NCBI RefSeq assembly: GCF_013030985.1
Contig: NZ_WPYP01000010.1
Location: forward strand, 62,001-126,000
Direction of reading: 5' to 3'
DNA from: Ruegeria arenilitoris
GTDB lineage: Bacteria; Pseudomonadota; Alphaproteobacteria; Rhodobacterales; Rhodobacteraceae
DNA: 64,000 bases
Of this stretch, positions 9,001-15,693 are shown in pieces. The notes under the pieces are model-generated. The model did no database searches and was not told the DNA's origin. It saw only the letters and a list, made by a program, of their open reading frames with translations. Positions within the stretch are counted from its first letter, which is position 1. Each line of letters opens with the position of its first letter. The translations under genes were made by a program, and so were the position numbers.

Positions 9001-9966
9001 AATGCTACGGTCTCCGGCGGGCCGGACCCTGTAACTGCGACGGACGAGAACACCGCGCACGAACCTGCGGGCTATGTAATCACTCAGACCGGGATTTCTG
9101 GGAACACGGCCACCTTTGAGGTCTATGCCGATTCGGACATGGATATTTCTGGCGGTCTCGCCCTGGACGTGAAACTGGGTTTCGATCCCTCCGTAACGAC
9201 CTACGACCTCGGCTCTGAGACCCCAAATGGCGGTATCTTTGGCTTCTTCGCCAATCCGGATGGCGCATCGCTGATCCGTTTCTCCGGTGCCTCGACCACC
9301 ATTACAGACCTGAGCCAACCCCTGATGAGCTTCGACATGACAGTCGTCGATGCAAGCCAACCCATTGAGCTGTCGATCACGACTTCTGTTGGAGGGCATT
9401 CCGTCTTTCAACTCGGCACCAACGGTGATGACACGCTGGTCGCAACCAATGTGGACAACATCATCCGCGGGCAGGACGGCAACGATGCGATTGATGTTTC
9501 GGCCGCAGGACGCGACGTTGTCGTGTTCGAGGCAGACCCGGCGGCCAATGGTATCGATACGGTGACAGGTTTCACAATCGGCACGGCCGCCGAGGTGACG
9601 GATGCCATCATGTTCAGCGGCCTGAGCGTCGGAACCCTTCGTGGTGACGGAACAGATTTCGAAACTCTGGCCGTTGGCGATGCGATCGGTGCCGATACCG
9701 GTGTTGTTGGTTTGACAACGGCTTTGGGCGATTTGTCCCAAAGCACGATCGAAACCGCGGTTGAGAGCTTTACCGGGCTTCAGGCAGGTGACGAAATCTA
9801 CGTTATGGCAACGGACGGGACTGACAGTGTGCTGGTCAAAGTCGACTACAGCGCTCCGAACTCAGCATCTGTTGAAACTGTCGCGCATTTCACCGGCCTG
9901 GATGACCTGACCGGTCTGAGCGCAGACAACATCCTGCACACCGATCCCACCGGGGCAACCGCCTGA
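6076..9966 (+). CDS. Large Ig-repeat adhesin with cohesin-like domain and C-terminal type I secretion region
   Basis: The ~1296-residue protein has an N-terminal module (residues ~20-150, with LLKLADGRKLVVAAENVQ) resembling BapA-prefix or LapA-type retention modules. A Gly/Ala-rich hinge, a Pro-Thr linker and about eight ~100-residue bacterial Ig-like repeats follow. A cohesin-like beta-sandwich (~1000-1110, with LDVKLGFDPSVTTYDLGS and later MSFDMTVVD) comes next, then a Ca-binding-like stretch (GQDGNDAIDVSAAGRDVVVFEA) and an export-type C-terminus. The preferred start is ATG 6076, with AAGGGA 7 nt upstream; the in-frame ATG at 6052 lacks a ribosome-binding site and ATG 6130 is possible. It heads the sapC-tolC-lapB-lapC operon and is presumably that exporter's substrate. 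The cohesin call is from fold-pattern recognition. Confidence 0.87.
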   Translation: MNKTWTPRADAETTCEGKMTKEPESKINPAADQPDFERKQNIRRWIDGKMRRWAGRGIAGGLGSTILALPALAQATVEELYAFQFAETIPGVRSVKVLDNGDVLLKLADGRKLVVAAENVQVLDSGAVMIAEGVVSEIAQFSLAEAGGAAAAGGISGAGAALGGLGLAGAAAAAGGGGGGGDDAAPAPTPTPAPAPSNPVLNLAGSQANTLSSASMNLTAPEGTETVEVTIGSVTKTVTPEADGSWSISLTPAEAAALPQGEQTVTIRNLDATGAELSSETVAFDVDTTPPTLTITGFSDGAVMNAAEQATDLTITGTTTAEDGQTVTVTIYGQIYEGTVTGGQWSVTVPAAGLAVMPDGATIAVTADVTDQAGNPATQAGASFDTDFSAPTVSLDPVAGGSIELIDVSADLTLTGSTTAVDGRPITVTFDGQTYSTSATGGTWSVTIPSADLTGLVTGVPAAFNVTVSDAAGNASVPASASVPVDLTGPSVAISPLSVGAVLNAVEAGSDLTISGTTGNVQDGQQVTVTLNGQTYTDTVTGGTWSVTVPTADLASLPDGGNFTVSADVSDSDGLAAPQANVALAKDATAPMLSVDSFSDGAVLNAAEQGTDLTITGSTSAEDGQTVTVSMNGQTYTGAASGGAWSVTVPAADLAALSDGATIAVTADVTDQAGNPAVQASNSFDTDFTAPTVSITNLSDGAVMNAVEQGTDLTVTGSSDAADGTVVTIEIARPDGTVDVTGTATVNSGTWSYTAPASDLGALQDGVSYDVDASVSDPAGNSAGASTSFDTDFTAPTVTLDPLSVGSELDVTEQGSDLTITGATSAEDGQTVSVTLNGQTYSGVASGGTWSATVPAVDLAALSDSTGYPISASVSDQAGNPAIPATTTLTTDFRPVLTMNPVGTNNAVSLADAQASGVTVSGTSTGLSTGQTVDVSLNGSPIGSTTVAADGSWSLAVAASDFSGIDSGDALDFSANATVSGGPDPVTATDENTAHEPAGYVITQTGISGNTATFEVYADSDMDISGGLALDVKLGFDPSVTTYDLGSETPNGGIFGFFANPDGASLIRFSGASTTITDLSQPLMSFDMTVVDASQPIELSITTSVGGHSVFQLGTNGDDTLVATNVDNIIRGQDGNDAIDVSAAGRDVVVFEADPAANGIDTVTGFTIGTAAEVTDAIMFSGLSVGTLRGDGTDFETLAVGDAIGADTGVVGLTTALGDLSQSTIETAVESFTGLQAGDEIYVMATDGTDSVLVKVDYSAPNSASVETVAHFTGLDDLTGLSADNILHTDPTGATA
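6664..9060 (+). repeat. Tandem Ig-like repeats inside the adhesin
   Basis: About eight repeated units, each opening with a T/S-x-P-x-hydrophobic motif and containing DLTITG, DGQTVTV, GQTYxG, WSVTVP and DQAGNPA blocks. Seven clear unit starts fall at 6940, 7240, 7537, 7840, 8140, 8455 and 8755, giving spacings of 300, 297, 303, 300, 315 and 300 bases. The first unit (6664-6939) and the last are the most divergent. Such arrays act as stalk domains that hold distal adhesion domains away from the cell, and they readily change copy number. Confidence 0.9.
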
Positions 9967-9975
9967 TCACCAAAG

Positions 9976-10004
9976 TGGCTGCCGGTCTCTCTGATCGGCA
10001 GCCA
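9976..10004 (+). other. Stem-loop between the adhesin gene and sapC
   Basis: A perfect 9-bp stem (TGGCTGCCG / CGGCAGCCA) with an 11-base loop lies just after the adhesin stop. An A-run rather than a T-run follows on the plus strand, so it is not a standard intrinsic terminator. It could protect the adhesin mRNA end or lower expression of the downstream export genes. Confidence 0.5.
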
Positions 10005-10024
10005 TAGCAAAAAATGGGGCAATA

Positions 10025-10843
10025 ATGGCACAGAACGGCCTGGTTCCAGTCACCGCTGCACGGCACGGTCATCAGTACTGGAAACGTTTCACCTCTTATG
10101 AATTTGCAACCAATCGCGCTGATTGCGCAATTGTATTGCAGGAAGCTCCGCAAATAGCCGCGGCCTTTCCGATTGTGTTCAGGGAAACCGGCGAGGGCGT
10201 CGAACCCAGGGCCGTGTTGTCCCTGAAAGACGATATGCCCACACCCTTTGTTTCTCAGGAAGGACGATGGCTGGCGACTTATGTCCCATCCGAGCTCCGC
10301 TCCCATCCCTTTCAAGCACAGCCCCTCGGACAAAACACGCCCGACGGATCGACCCTGTTTCAACTGAATGTGGATGAAACATCTGGCCTGCTCAGCACCA
10401 ATCCGAGAGATGAGCCCTTCTTTGACTTGGCTGGAATTCTGTCGCCTGCTTTGCGCGACGTGCAGCGATATCTTCAAACCCGCGTTGCGGCCCACGAGAC
10501 GACTCTTGAGCTGTGCCAGACACTCAGGGCCATGGGGCTATTTGAACCCGCAGAATCCCACGATGAAATCACTCTGCCATCCGGGACATTGGGCATTTCA
10601 CCCCTACGGCTAAAGAAACTGTCTCAGGCTGAGAAACTGAAACTGCTCGATTCGGGTGCGTTTCTGCTGATCCATGCTCACCAAATCTCGCGTTGCCATT
10701 TCGCATGGCTGGCACGGGCGCAACAACAGTTGGCAGAGCAAAACTCACAACAGAAATACACCGAAAATTCAGACATTTCCGGTTTCCTTAGTGCAATGGC
10801 CAACGCGCAGAATGACGATGTCCTCGGAACCGGAGGGGTGTGA
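10025..10843 (+). CDS. sapC: SapC-family protein
   Basis: The 272-residue soluble protein matches the SapC family: an N-terminal block with HxxxYWKRFTSYEFA, then FPIVF, FVSQEGRWLATYVPSELRSHPF, and LFDEDGR-like NVDETSGLLS. The family is named after the Campylobacter fetus S-layer export locus sapCDEF, where sapC precedes the ABC exporter, adaptor and TolC genes. Here it likewise sits between the exported adhesin and its TolC/ABC/HlyD genes. Its biochemical role is not established; an accessory role in surface-protein export is inferred from context. Confidence 0.85.
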   Translation: MAQNGLVPVTAARHGHQYWKRFTSYEFATNRADCAIVLQEAPQIAAAFPIVFRETGEGVEPRAVLSLKDDMPTPFVSQEGRWLATYVPSELRSHPFQAQPLGQNTPDGSTLFQLNVDETSGLLSTNPRDEPFFDLAGILSPALRDVQRYLQTRVAAHETTLELCQTLRAMGLFEPAESHDEITLPSGTLGISPLRLKKLSQAEKLKLLDSGAFLLIHAHQISRCHFAWLARAQQQLAEQNSQQKYTENSDISGFLSAMANAQNDDVLGTGGV

Positions 10844-10850
10844 AACACCT

Positions 10851-12194
10851 ATGCCAATACTCAACCGCAGACTTGGATTTGCACCTTTTCTATTCATTGC
10901 CGCCATGTTGTCGGCCTGCACACCCACGCCTGACCTGACAGGGGTTGAGATGTCCTTGTCCAGCGGGTCCGTCGGGGCTGGCGCAAGTGCACCTGCGCCT
11001 CGGCTGGCGCAAAGCGCGTTTGGTCAGCGGATCAGGGCTGCTGTCGAAACAAATCCGGATCTGGCGCAAAGCGCAACGAGGCTGGAGATTGCTGCAGCCA
11101 ACGAGGATGCCGCCAAAGGAGCATTTTTGCCCCGCCTGTCCGTCGGCGTAAACGCACGGTCCGAACGTATCGACTCCGATATCGCCGATGTCACCCCGTA
11201 CCTGCGTATTTCTCAGTTGGTATACGATGGCGGAGCCGCGTCGAATGATCTGACCGCAGCAAAAGCCCGCGTTTTGCAAAGTCGCGGAGACCAGGTGCAA
11301 ACCGCTGCCGCCGTCGCGCTGTCGGCAATCGAAGCCTATGTCGTGGTTCTTGACCGGCGAAAAATTCTGGAAATATCGACAAGGAACGTCGCGGTTCATG
11401 AAGAATTGGTGCACCAGATCACAGAACGTTCGGAACAGGGTGTGGGGTCGAATGCTGACGTTCTGACGGCGCGCTCTCGGATGGCGGATGCGCAGACGCG
11501 GCTGGCGGATGCCAGGGCGCGCCTGGATCGTGCAAACGCCCAATATCGTGAGTTCTTTGGTGCTGCTCCAGGGGCTCTCCCACCGCCTGTCACGGCTCCG
11601 AAACTGTCGCGGACCGATTCTCAGATCGTGATGGATAGCCCGCAGGTCAGGCGGGCCGACGCAGCGCTGCTGTCGGCAAAGGCTGAGCAGGCCGCCGCCC
11701 TTGCACGCCGCCAGCCGGGCATTGAATTCGCAGCTTTTGCCGACCGGGATGACAGCAACGACGCGAATTTCGGAGTCGATCTGTCTTTCAACTACGAAAT
11801 CGACAGTACAGGGCAACGACGGGCCGCCATCGCGGCCGCCGAGGCGCAGGTCAAAGAGGCGGAATTTGCGCGGGACTCGGTCATCCGGGACATTCGCCGT
11901 GAGCTGGGGTTCGTCCGCTCTGACCAGCAAGCCGGCGCAGTTCGCCTTCAGGCGGCCCGGGTTGCCGTGCAGGCCAACGCCGACAGTGTCACCGCCGCGC
12001 GCGAACAGTTTACCATCGGCAGGCGCAGCCTGATCGAGATTCTGGATGCGCAGCGGGATTATGTGAACGCACAGGAAAGACTGATCCTGGCCGAACAAAA
12101 CTTCTTTCTAACCAACTACGCCGCGCTGAGCCTAACCGGCGACATCTTGGATCTGCTGGGCGTCTCAACGGTGAAATGGGATGAGGGTCTATGA
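10851..12194 (+). CDS. TolC-family outer-membrane efflux/secretion lipoprotein
   Basis: A 447-residue outer-membrane channel subunit for the type I exporter. The start is ATG 10851, with GGAGGGG 12 nt upstream; the reading frame is open further upstream but overlaps sapC. The N-terminus is a lipoprotein signal peptide ending in LSAC at residue ~25. Two TolC-type repeats of long helices (for example LEIAAANEDAAKGAFLPRLS and ILDAQRDYVNAQERL) make up the rest. The stop overlaps the start of the ABC gene (ATGA), so it is in one operon. It may also serve the PrtDE pair, which has no channel gene of its own here. Confidence 0.92.
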   Translation: MPILNRRLGFAPFLFIAAMLSACTPTPDLTGVEMSLSSGSVGAGASAPAPRLAQSAFGQRIRAAVETNPDLAQSATRLEIAAANEDAAKGAFLPRLSVGVNARSERIDSDIADVTPYLRISQLVYDGGAASNDLTAAKARVLQSRGDQVQTAAAVALSAIEAYVVVLDRRKILEISTRNVAVHEELVHQITERSEQGVGSNADVLTARSRMADAQTRLADARARLDRANAQYREFFGAAPGALPPPVTAPKLSRTDSQIVMDSPQVRRADAALLSAKAEQAAALARRQPGIEFAAFADRDDSNDANFGVDLSFNYEIDSTGQRRAAIAAAEAQVKEAEFARDSVIRDIRRELGFVRSDQQAGAVRLQAARVAVQANADSVTAAREQFTIGRRSLIEILDAQRDYVNAQERLILAEQNFFLTNYAALSLTGDILDLLGVSTVKWDEGL

Positions 12195-14338
12195 CACAGC
12201 TTTTGCCAATTTCGCGCGCGCCGTCGCTCTCTGCTCTCGAGGCTTGCCTGTTGCATGTCGCAGCCCAGCTGGACCGCCCTTTGACAGTGGCCGCCCTGCA
12301 CGCCGCCCAAACCGGCGCATCAGATGAACTTACCCTTCGCGACGCCATTGAGGTGGCGCAAAATACCGGATTGCAGACCGGGTACGGCAAACGCAAGTTG
12401 CAGGATTTTGACATGACCTTGTCACCTGCCCTGTTGATTTTGGAGAACAACAAAGCCGTTGTTTTCCATGGTCGCACGCGTGACGGGAGCCTTTTGATTT
12501 TCGACCCCGACCTCGGAGATGGGATCGGTGAAGTGTCAGAGGACAAACTGGGCCGCACGTACACCGGATACGCAATCCTGTTTCGCCGCGACCATCGGAC
12601 CGAGGTCTCGGGCGGTGAGTCCCCCTCGGCCGGTCATTGGTTCTGGTCGGCGATGGCGGCAAACCGATGGTCCTATACGCAAGTGATCCTGGCCGCGGCG
12701 CTGGCAAACTTGCTGGGCCTGTCCACATCGATCTTCATCATGGTTGTCTATGACCGCGTATTGCCGAACGAGGCCACGGAATCCTTGATCGCCCTGACTG
12801 CCGGTGTTGGCCTCGCCCTGGGGTTTGATTTCCTACTGAAACTCTTGCGCGCCGGATTCATCGACCGCGCCGGACAAAAGGCTGACATGCAGATGGGGCG
12901 GCGTGTTTTCGATCAGGTGCTGAACATCCGCATGAAGTCTCGCACCGGGTCAACCGGCGCCATGGCAAGCACTGTGCGAGAGTTTGAAACCCTGCGAGAG
13001 TTCTTTACCTCGGCAACGCTGGTTGCATTGGTTGATCTGCCGTTCATTGCCCTGTTCGTCTTTGTCATCCATCTGGTCGGCGGGCCGCTGGCGTTGATCC
13101 CTGCCCTTGCGGTTCCGATTGTCTTGCTGGCCGGCGTGGCCGTTCAGCCAATATTGTCGCGCCTGGCCGAAAAAAGCTTCTCCGACGGCCAGTCCAAGCA
13201 ATCTGTTCTGGTGGAAACCGTTTCGGGGCTTGAGACGATCAAGACCACAGCAGCGGCCAGACCCATGCGAACCCGTTGGGAAAACGCGATCGAGCGTCAA
13301 TCCTCGCATGGCGCACGCAGCCGTATGGTGACCCAGTTCGCCCTCAACCTGACCGGGTTCACCCAGCAGGCCGCACAGGTTCTGATCGTTTTTTACGGCG
13401 TGTTTCTGATCACCGATGGGCAAGCGAGCATGGGGGCGCTGGTTGCCTCGGTGATGCTGACCGGGCGCGCGCTGGCTCCATTGGGACAGCTTGCCCAGAC
13501 CCTGACCCGCGTCAATCAGGCCCGCAGCGCGTATCGCAACCTGAACGCATTGATGCAGGCCGAGAGTGAACGGCCGCATGGGCGCAGCTGGATTAGCCGA
13601 AACAGCTTCGACGGGCGCATCAGTTTCAAGAATGTCCATTTCGCCTACCCGGATCAGGCCGAGGACACATTGGCGGGAGTGTCATTCTCGATCGAACCCG
13701 GTGAAAAGGTTGCGATATTGGGGCCGATCGGGTCCGGGAAAAGTACGATCTCGCGCCTGTTGCTTGGGCTTTACGAACCGCGAACCGGTTCTGTCCTCCT
13801 GGATAGTGTGGATATTCGCCAGATTGATCCGGGCGACCTGCGCCGCAATGTCGGTTCCGTGTTGCAGGATATCTGGCTGTTTTCCGGGACCGTGCGCGAA
13901 AACATCAACAGCGGCACCGTTCGGCCACGTGATCAGGATCTGATCCGCGCAGGAAAAGTGGGCGGAGTGGAAGACTTCGTCGCCCGCCATCCCAACGGCT
14001 ACGATCTGAAGCTTGCCGAACGTGGCGAGGGCCTGTCCGGCGGGCAACGACAGGCCATCGCGCTGGCCAGAGCCCTGATCGGACGCCCGCCGATACTGCT
14101 ATTGGATGAACCCACCAGTGCGATGGACGTGAAAACCGAAGCCGAGGTGATCCGGCGCCTCAAACAGGCAACTCAGGACACCACGATGGTCATCGTCACC
14201 CATCGCACCAGCCTGTTGGAGTTGGTCGACCGCGTCATTGTAATCGAAGGCGGGCGTGTGGCTGCCGATGGTCCCAAGAGTATGCTCGCTCAACACGCCC
14301 GCAAAGCAGGGAGGCATCTGAATGTCGCGGCATCCTGA
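12191..14338 (+). CDS. Type I secretion ABC transporter, LapB/RtxB-type with C39-like domain
   Basis: A 715-residue exporter ATPase. The N-terminal ~130 residues resemble the C39-peptidase-like domain of LapB/HlyB-type exporters. The expected peptidase Cys motif is absent, which fits a docking rather than a cleaving domain. Membrane helices occupy ~150-430. The ATPase domain has Walker A GPIGSGKS at ~511, LSGGQRQ at ~615 and LLLDEPTSAMD at ~636. It overlaps the TolC gene by 4 bp and the adaptor gene by 17 bp. The likely substrate is the adhesin at 6076-9966, because LapB-type exporters usually carry giant adhesins. Confidence 0.93.
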   Translation: MTQLLPISRAPSLSALEACLLHVAAQLDRPLTVAALHAAQTGASDELTLRDAIEVAQNTGLQTGYGKRKLQDFDMTLSPALLILENNKAVVFHGRTRDGSLLIFDPDLGDGIGEVSEDKLGRTYTGYAILFRRDHRTEVSGGESPSAGHWFWSAMAANRWSYTQVILAAALANLLGLSTSIFIMVVYDRVLPNEATESLIALTAGVGLALGFDFLLKLLRAGFIDRAGQKADMQMGRRVFDQVLNIRMKSRTGSTGAMASTVREFETLREFFTSATLVALVDLPFIALFVFVIHLVGGPLALIPALAVPIVLLAGVAVQPILSRLAEKSFSDGQSKQSVLVETVSGLETIKTTAAARPMRTRWENAIERQSSHGARSRMVTQFALNLTGFTQQAAQVLIVFYGVFLITDGQASMGALVASVMLTGRALAPLGQLAQTLTRVNQARSAYRNLNALMQAESERPHGRSWISRNSFDGRISFKNVHFAYPDQAEDTLAGVSFSIEPGEKVAILGPIGSGKSTISRLLLGLYEPRTGSVLLDSVDIRQIDPGDLRRNVGSVLQDIWLFSGTVRENINSGTVRPRDQDLIRAGKVGGVEDFVARHPNGYDLKLAERGEGLSGGQRQAIALARALIGRPPILLLDEPTSAMDVKTEAEVIRRLKQATQDTTMVIVTHRTSLLELVDRVIVIEGGRVAADGPKSMLAQHARKAGRHLNVAAS

Positions 14339-15632
14339 CCTCGCCACCCTCGCGCGCGAGATGCGTGGACGCTCACCGATACGTGGTTCCCTGCTTTTGC
14401 TGGTGATCGCCTCATGCCTGATCGCACTGGGCCTTTGGGCACATCTGACCGAGCTGGACGACGTGACCCGGGTGGATGGGCGGATCGTGCCCTCAGCCGA
14501 CGTTCAGGTGATCGAAGCCACGGAACCCGGTGTTCTGCAATCGCTGGAAATTCGCGAGGGACAGGTGGTCGACAAGGGCATGTTGTTGATGGAGTTCGAG
14601 ACAACCCAGATCGACAGTCAGTTCAGTCAGGAGCAACAGCGCGCCTTCGGCCTAATGGCGCGAACGCAACGCCTGCAGGCGGAAATCGACGGCACTGACC
14701 TGAGTTTTTCATCAGAGTTGATCAAAGGCGCCCCCGAGGTCGTACGATCAGAAGCCGCTTTGTACAAGGGACGGCAATCTGAGTTGCACGCCGAAATCGC
14801 CATCCTTGAACGCCAGCGGCAACAAAGGCAGCAGGAATATGAAGAGGGGCTTGTGGACCGGATCACCGCAGACGAAACGCTCAGGCTTTTGGCGGAAGAG
14901 CGCGCGATGATGGAGCCCCTGGTGGAAAAACGGATGGAACCCGCAACAACACTTTTGACGCTGCGCCGGGGAGAGGCCGAGTGGGAAGGTCGGAAGACGA
15001 GAGCTGTGGCCGCGACCAACAGGCTGAAAACCGGGCTGGACGAAATAGACGACCGTATCCGCGCGACCCGCAGCCGGTTTCGCAGCGCCGCGCTTACCGA
15101 TCTGGCGATGGCAACCACCGAACTTGCCGCGCTGCAACCGGTCTTGCCCGCGCTGCGGGATCGGGCCGACAGGGCGCAGGTGCGGTCTCCGGTGCGTGGC
15201 ATCGTCAACCGGGTGCATCGCAGTACAATCGGGGGAATGGCGCGGGGCGGGGAGGAACTGATTGAAATCGTACCCCTGAATGACACGCTGCTTGTCGAAG
15301 CCTACGTACGGCCGGAAGACATCGCGTTCCTCCATGCGGGGCAATCCGTCAAGGTCAAGATCACAGCCTATGATTTCGCCAGATACGGCGCGCTGGACGG
15401 CCAGATCATGCGGATTGGTGCCGATACGATCACTCGGTCCGAGCGCAATGACGAGGAGGTTTTCGTCGTCAAGATTGAAACCAGCAATGCGATGCTGGAT
15501 GCCGACGGCATCGCCGTCGAAATCATCCCAGGCATGATTGCCGAGGTTGATATCCTTTCGGGCCGCAAAACGGTTCTGGAATACCTGCTGCAGCCCGTGG
15601 TCAAAATCAAGGACAGAGCTTTGCGCGAATAG
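14322..15632 (+). CDS. Type I secretion membrane-fusion protein (LapC/HlyD family)
   Basis: A 436-residue periplasmic adaptor with one N-terminal membrane helix (~residues 25-45). The lipoyl domain is split around a coiled-coil hairpin (~100-270), with VIEATEPGVLQSLEIREGQ before it and VRSPVRGIVNRV after it. A C-terminal beta-barrel follows. It starts 17 bp inside the exporter gene, so it is translationally coupled. It is the last gene of the adhesin export operon and is followed by a hairpin with a T-rich tail. Confidence 0.92.
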   Translation: MSRHPDLATLAREMRGRSPIRGSLLLLVIASCLIALGLWAHLTELDDVTRVDGRIVPSADVQVIEATEPGVLQSLEIREGQVVDKGMLLMEFETTQIDSQFSQEQQRAFGLMARTQRLQAEIDGTDLSFSSELIKGAPEVVRSEAALYKGRQSELHAEIAILERQRQQRQQEYEEGLVDRITADETLRLLAEERAMMEPLVEKRMEPATTLLTLRRGEAEWEGRKTRAVAATNRLKTGLDEIDDRIRATRSRFRSAALTDLAMATTELAALQPVLPALRDRADRAQVRSPVRGIVNRVHRSTIGGMARGGEELIEIVPLNDTLLVEAYVRPEDIAFLHAGQSVKVKITAYDFARYGALDGQIMRIGADTITRSERNDEEVFVVKIETSNAMLDADGIAVEIIPGMIAEVDILSGRKTVLEYLLQPVVKIKDRALRE

Positions 15633-15641
15633 CATCTTCGA

Positions 15642-15682
15642 CAGCCGGCACACGCCCCGCAAGTGCCGACTGTTCCCCTTTT
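15642..15682 (+). terminator. Probable terminator of the adhesin export operon
   Basis: A 10-bp stem (CAGCCGGCAC / GTGCCGACTG, one mismatch) with an 11-base loop is followed by TTCCCCTTTTA. It lies 10 bp after the adaptor stop and before the convergent ABC gene. The T tract is interrupted, so it is a moderate-strength call. Confidence 0.5.
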
Positions 15683-15693
15683 ACGCCAAGACG

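Noticed and set aside
6664-9060. CRISPR-like regular repeats
   Set aside because: The ~300-base periodicity is in-frame protein repeat (Ig-like domains), with diverged DNA and no spacer structure.
3880-9966. Cellulosome components
   Set aside because: No glycoside hydrolase, scaffoldin with several cohesins or carbohydrate-binding module is present. The domains point to a pairwise surface complex instead.
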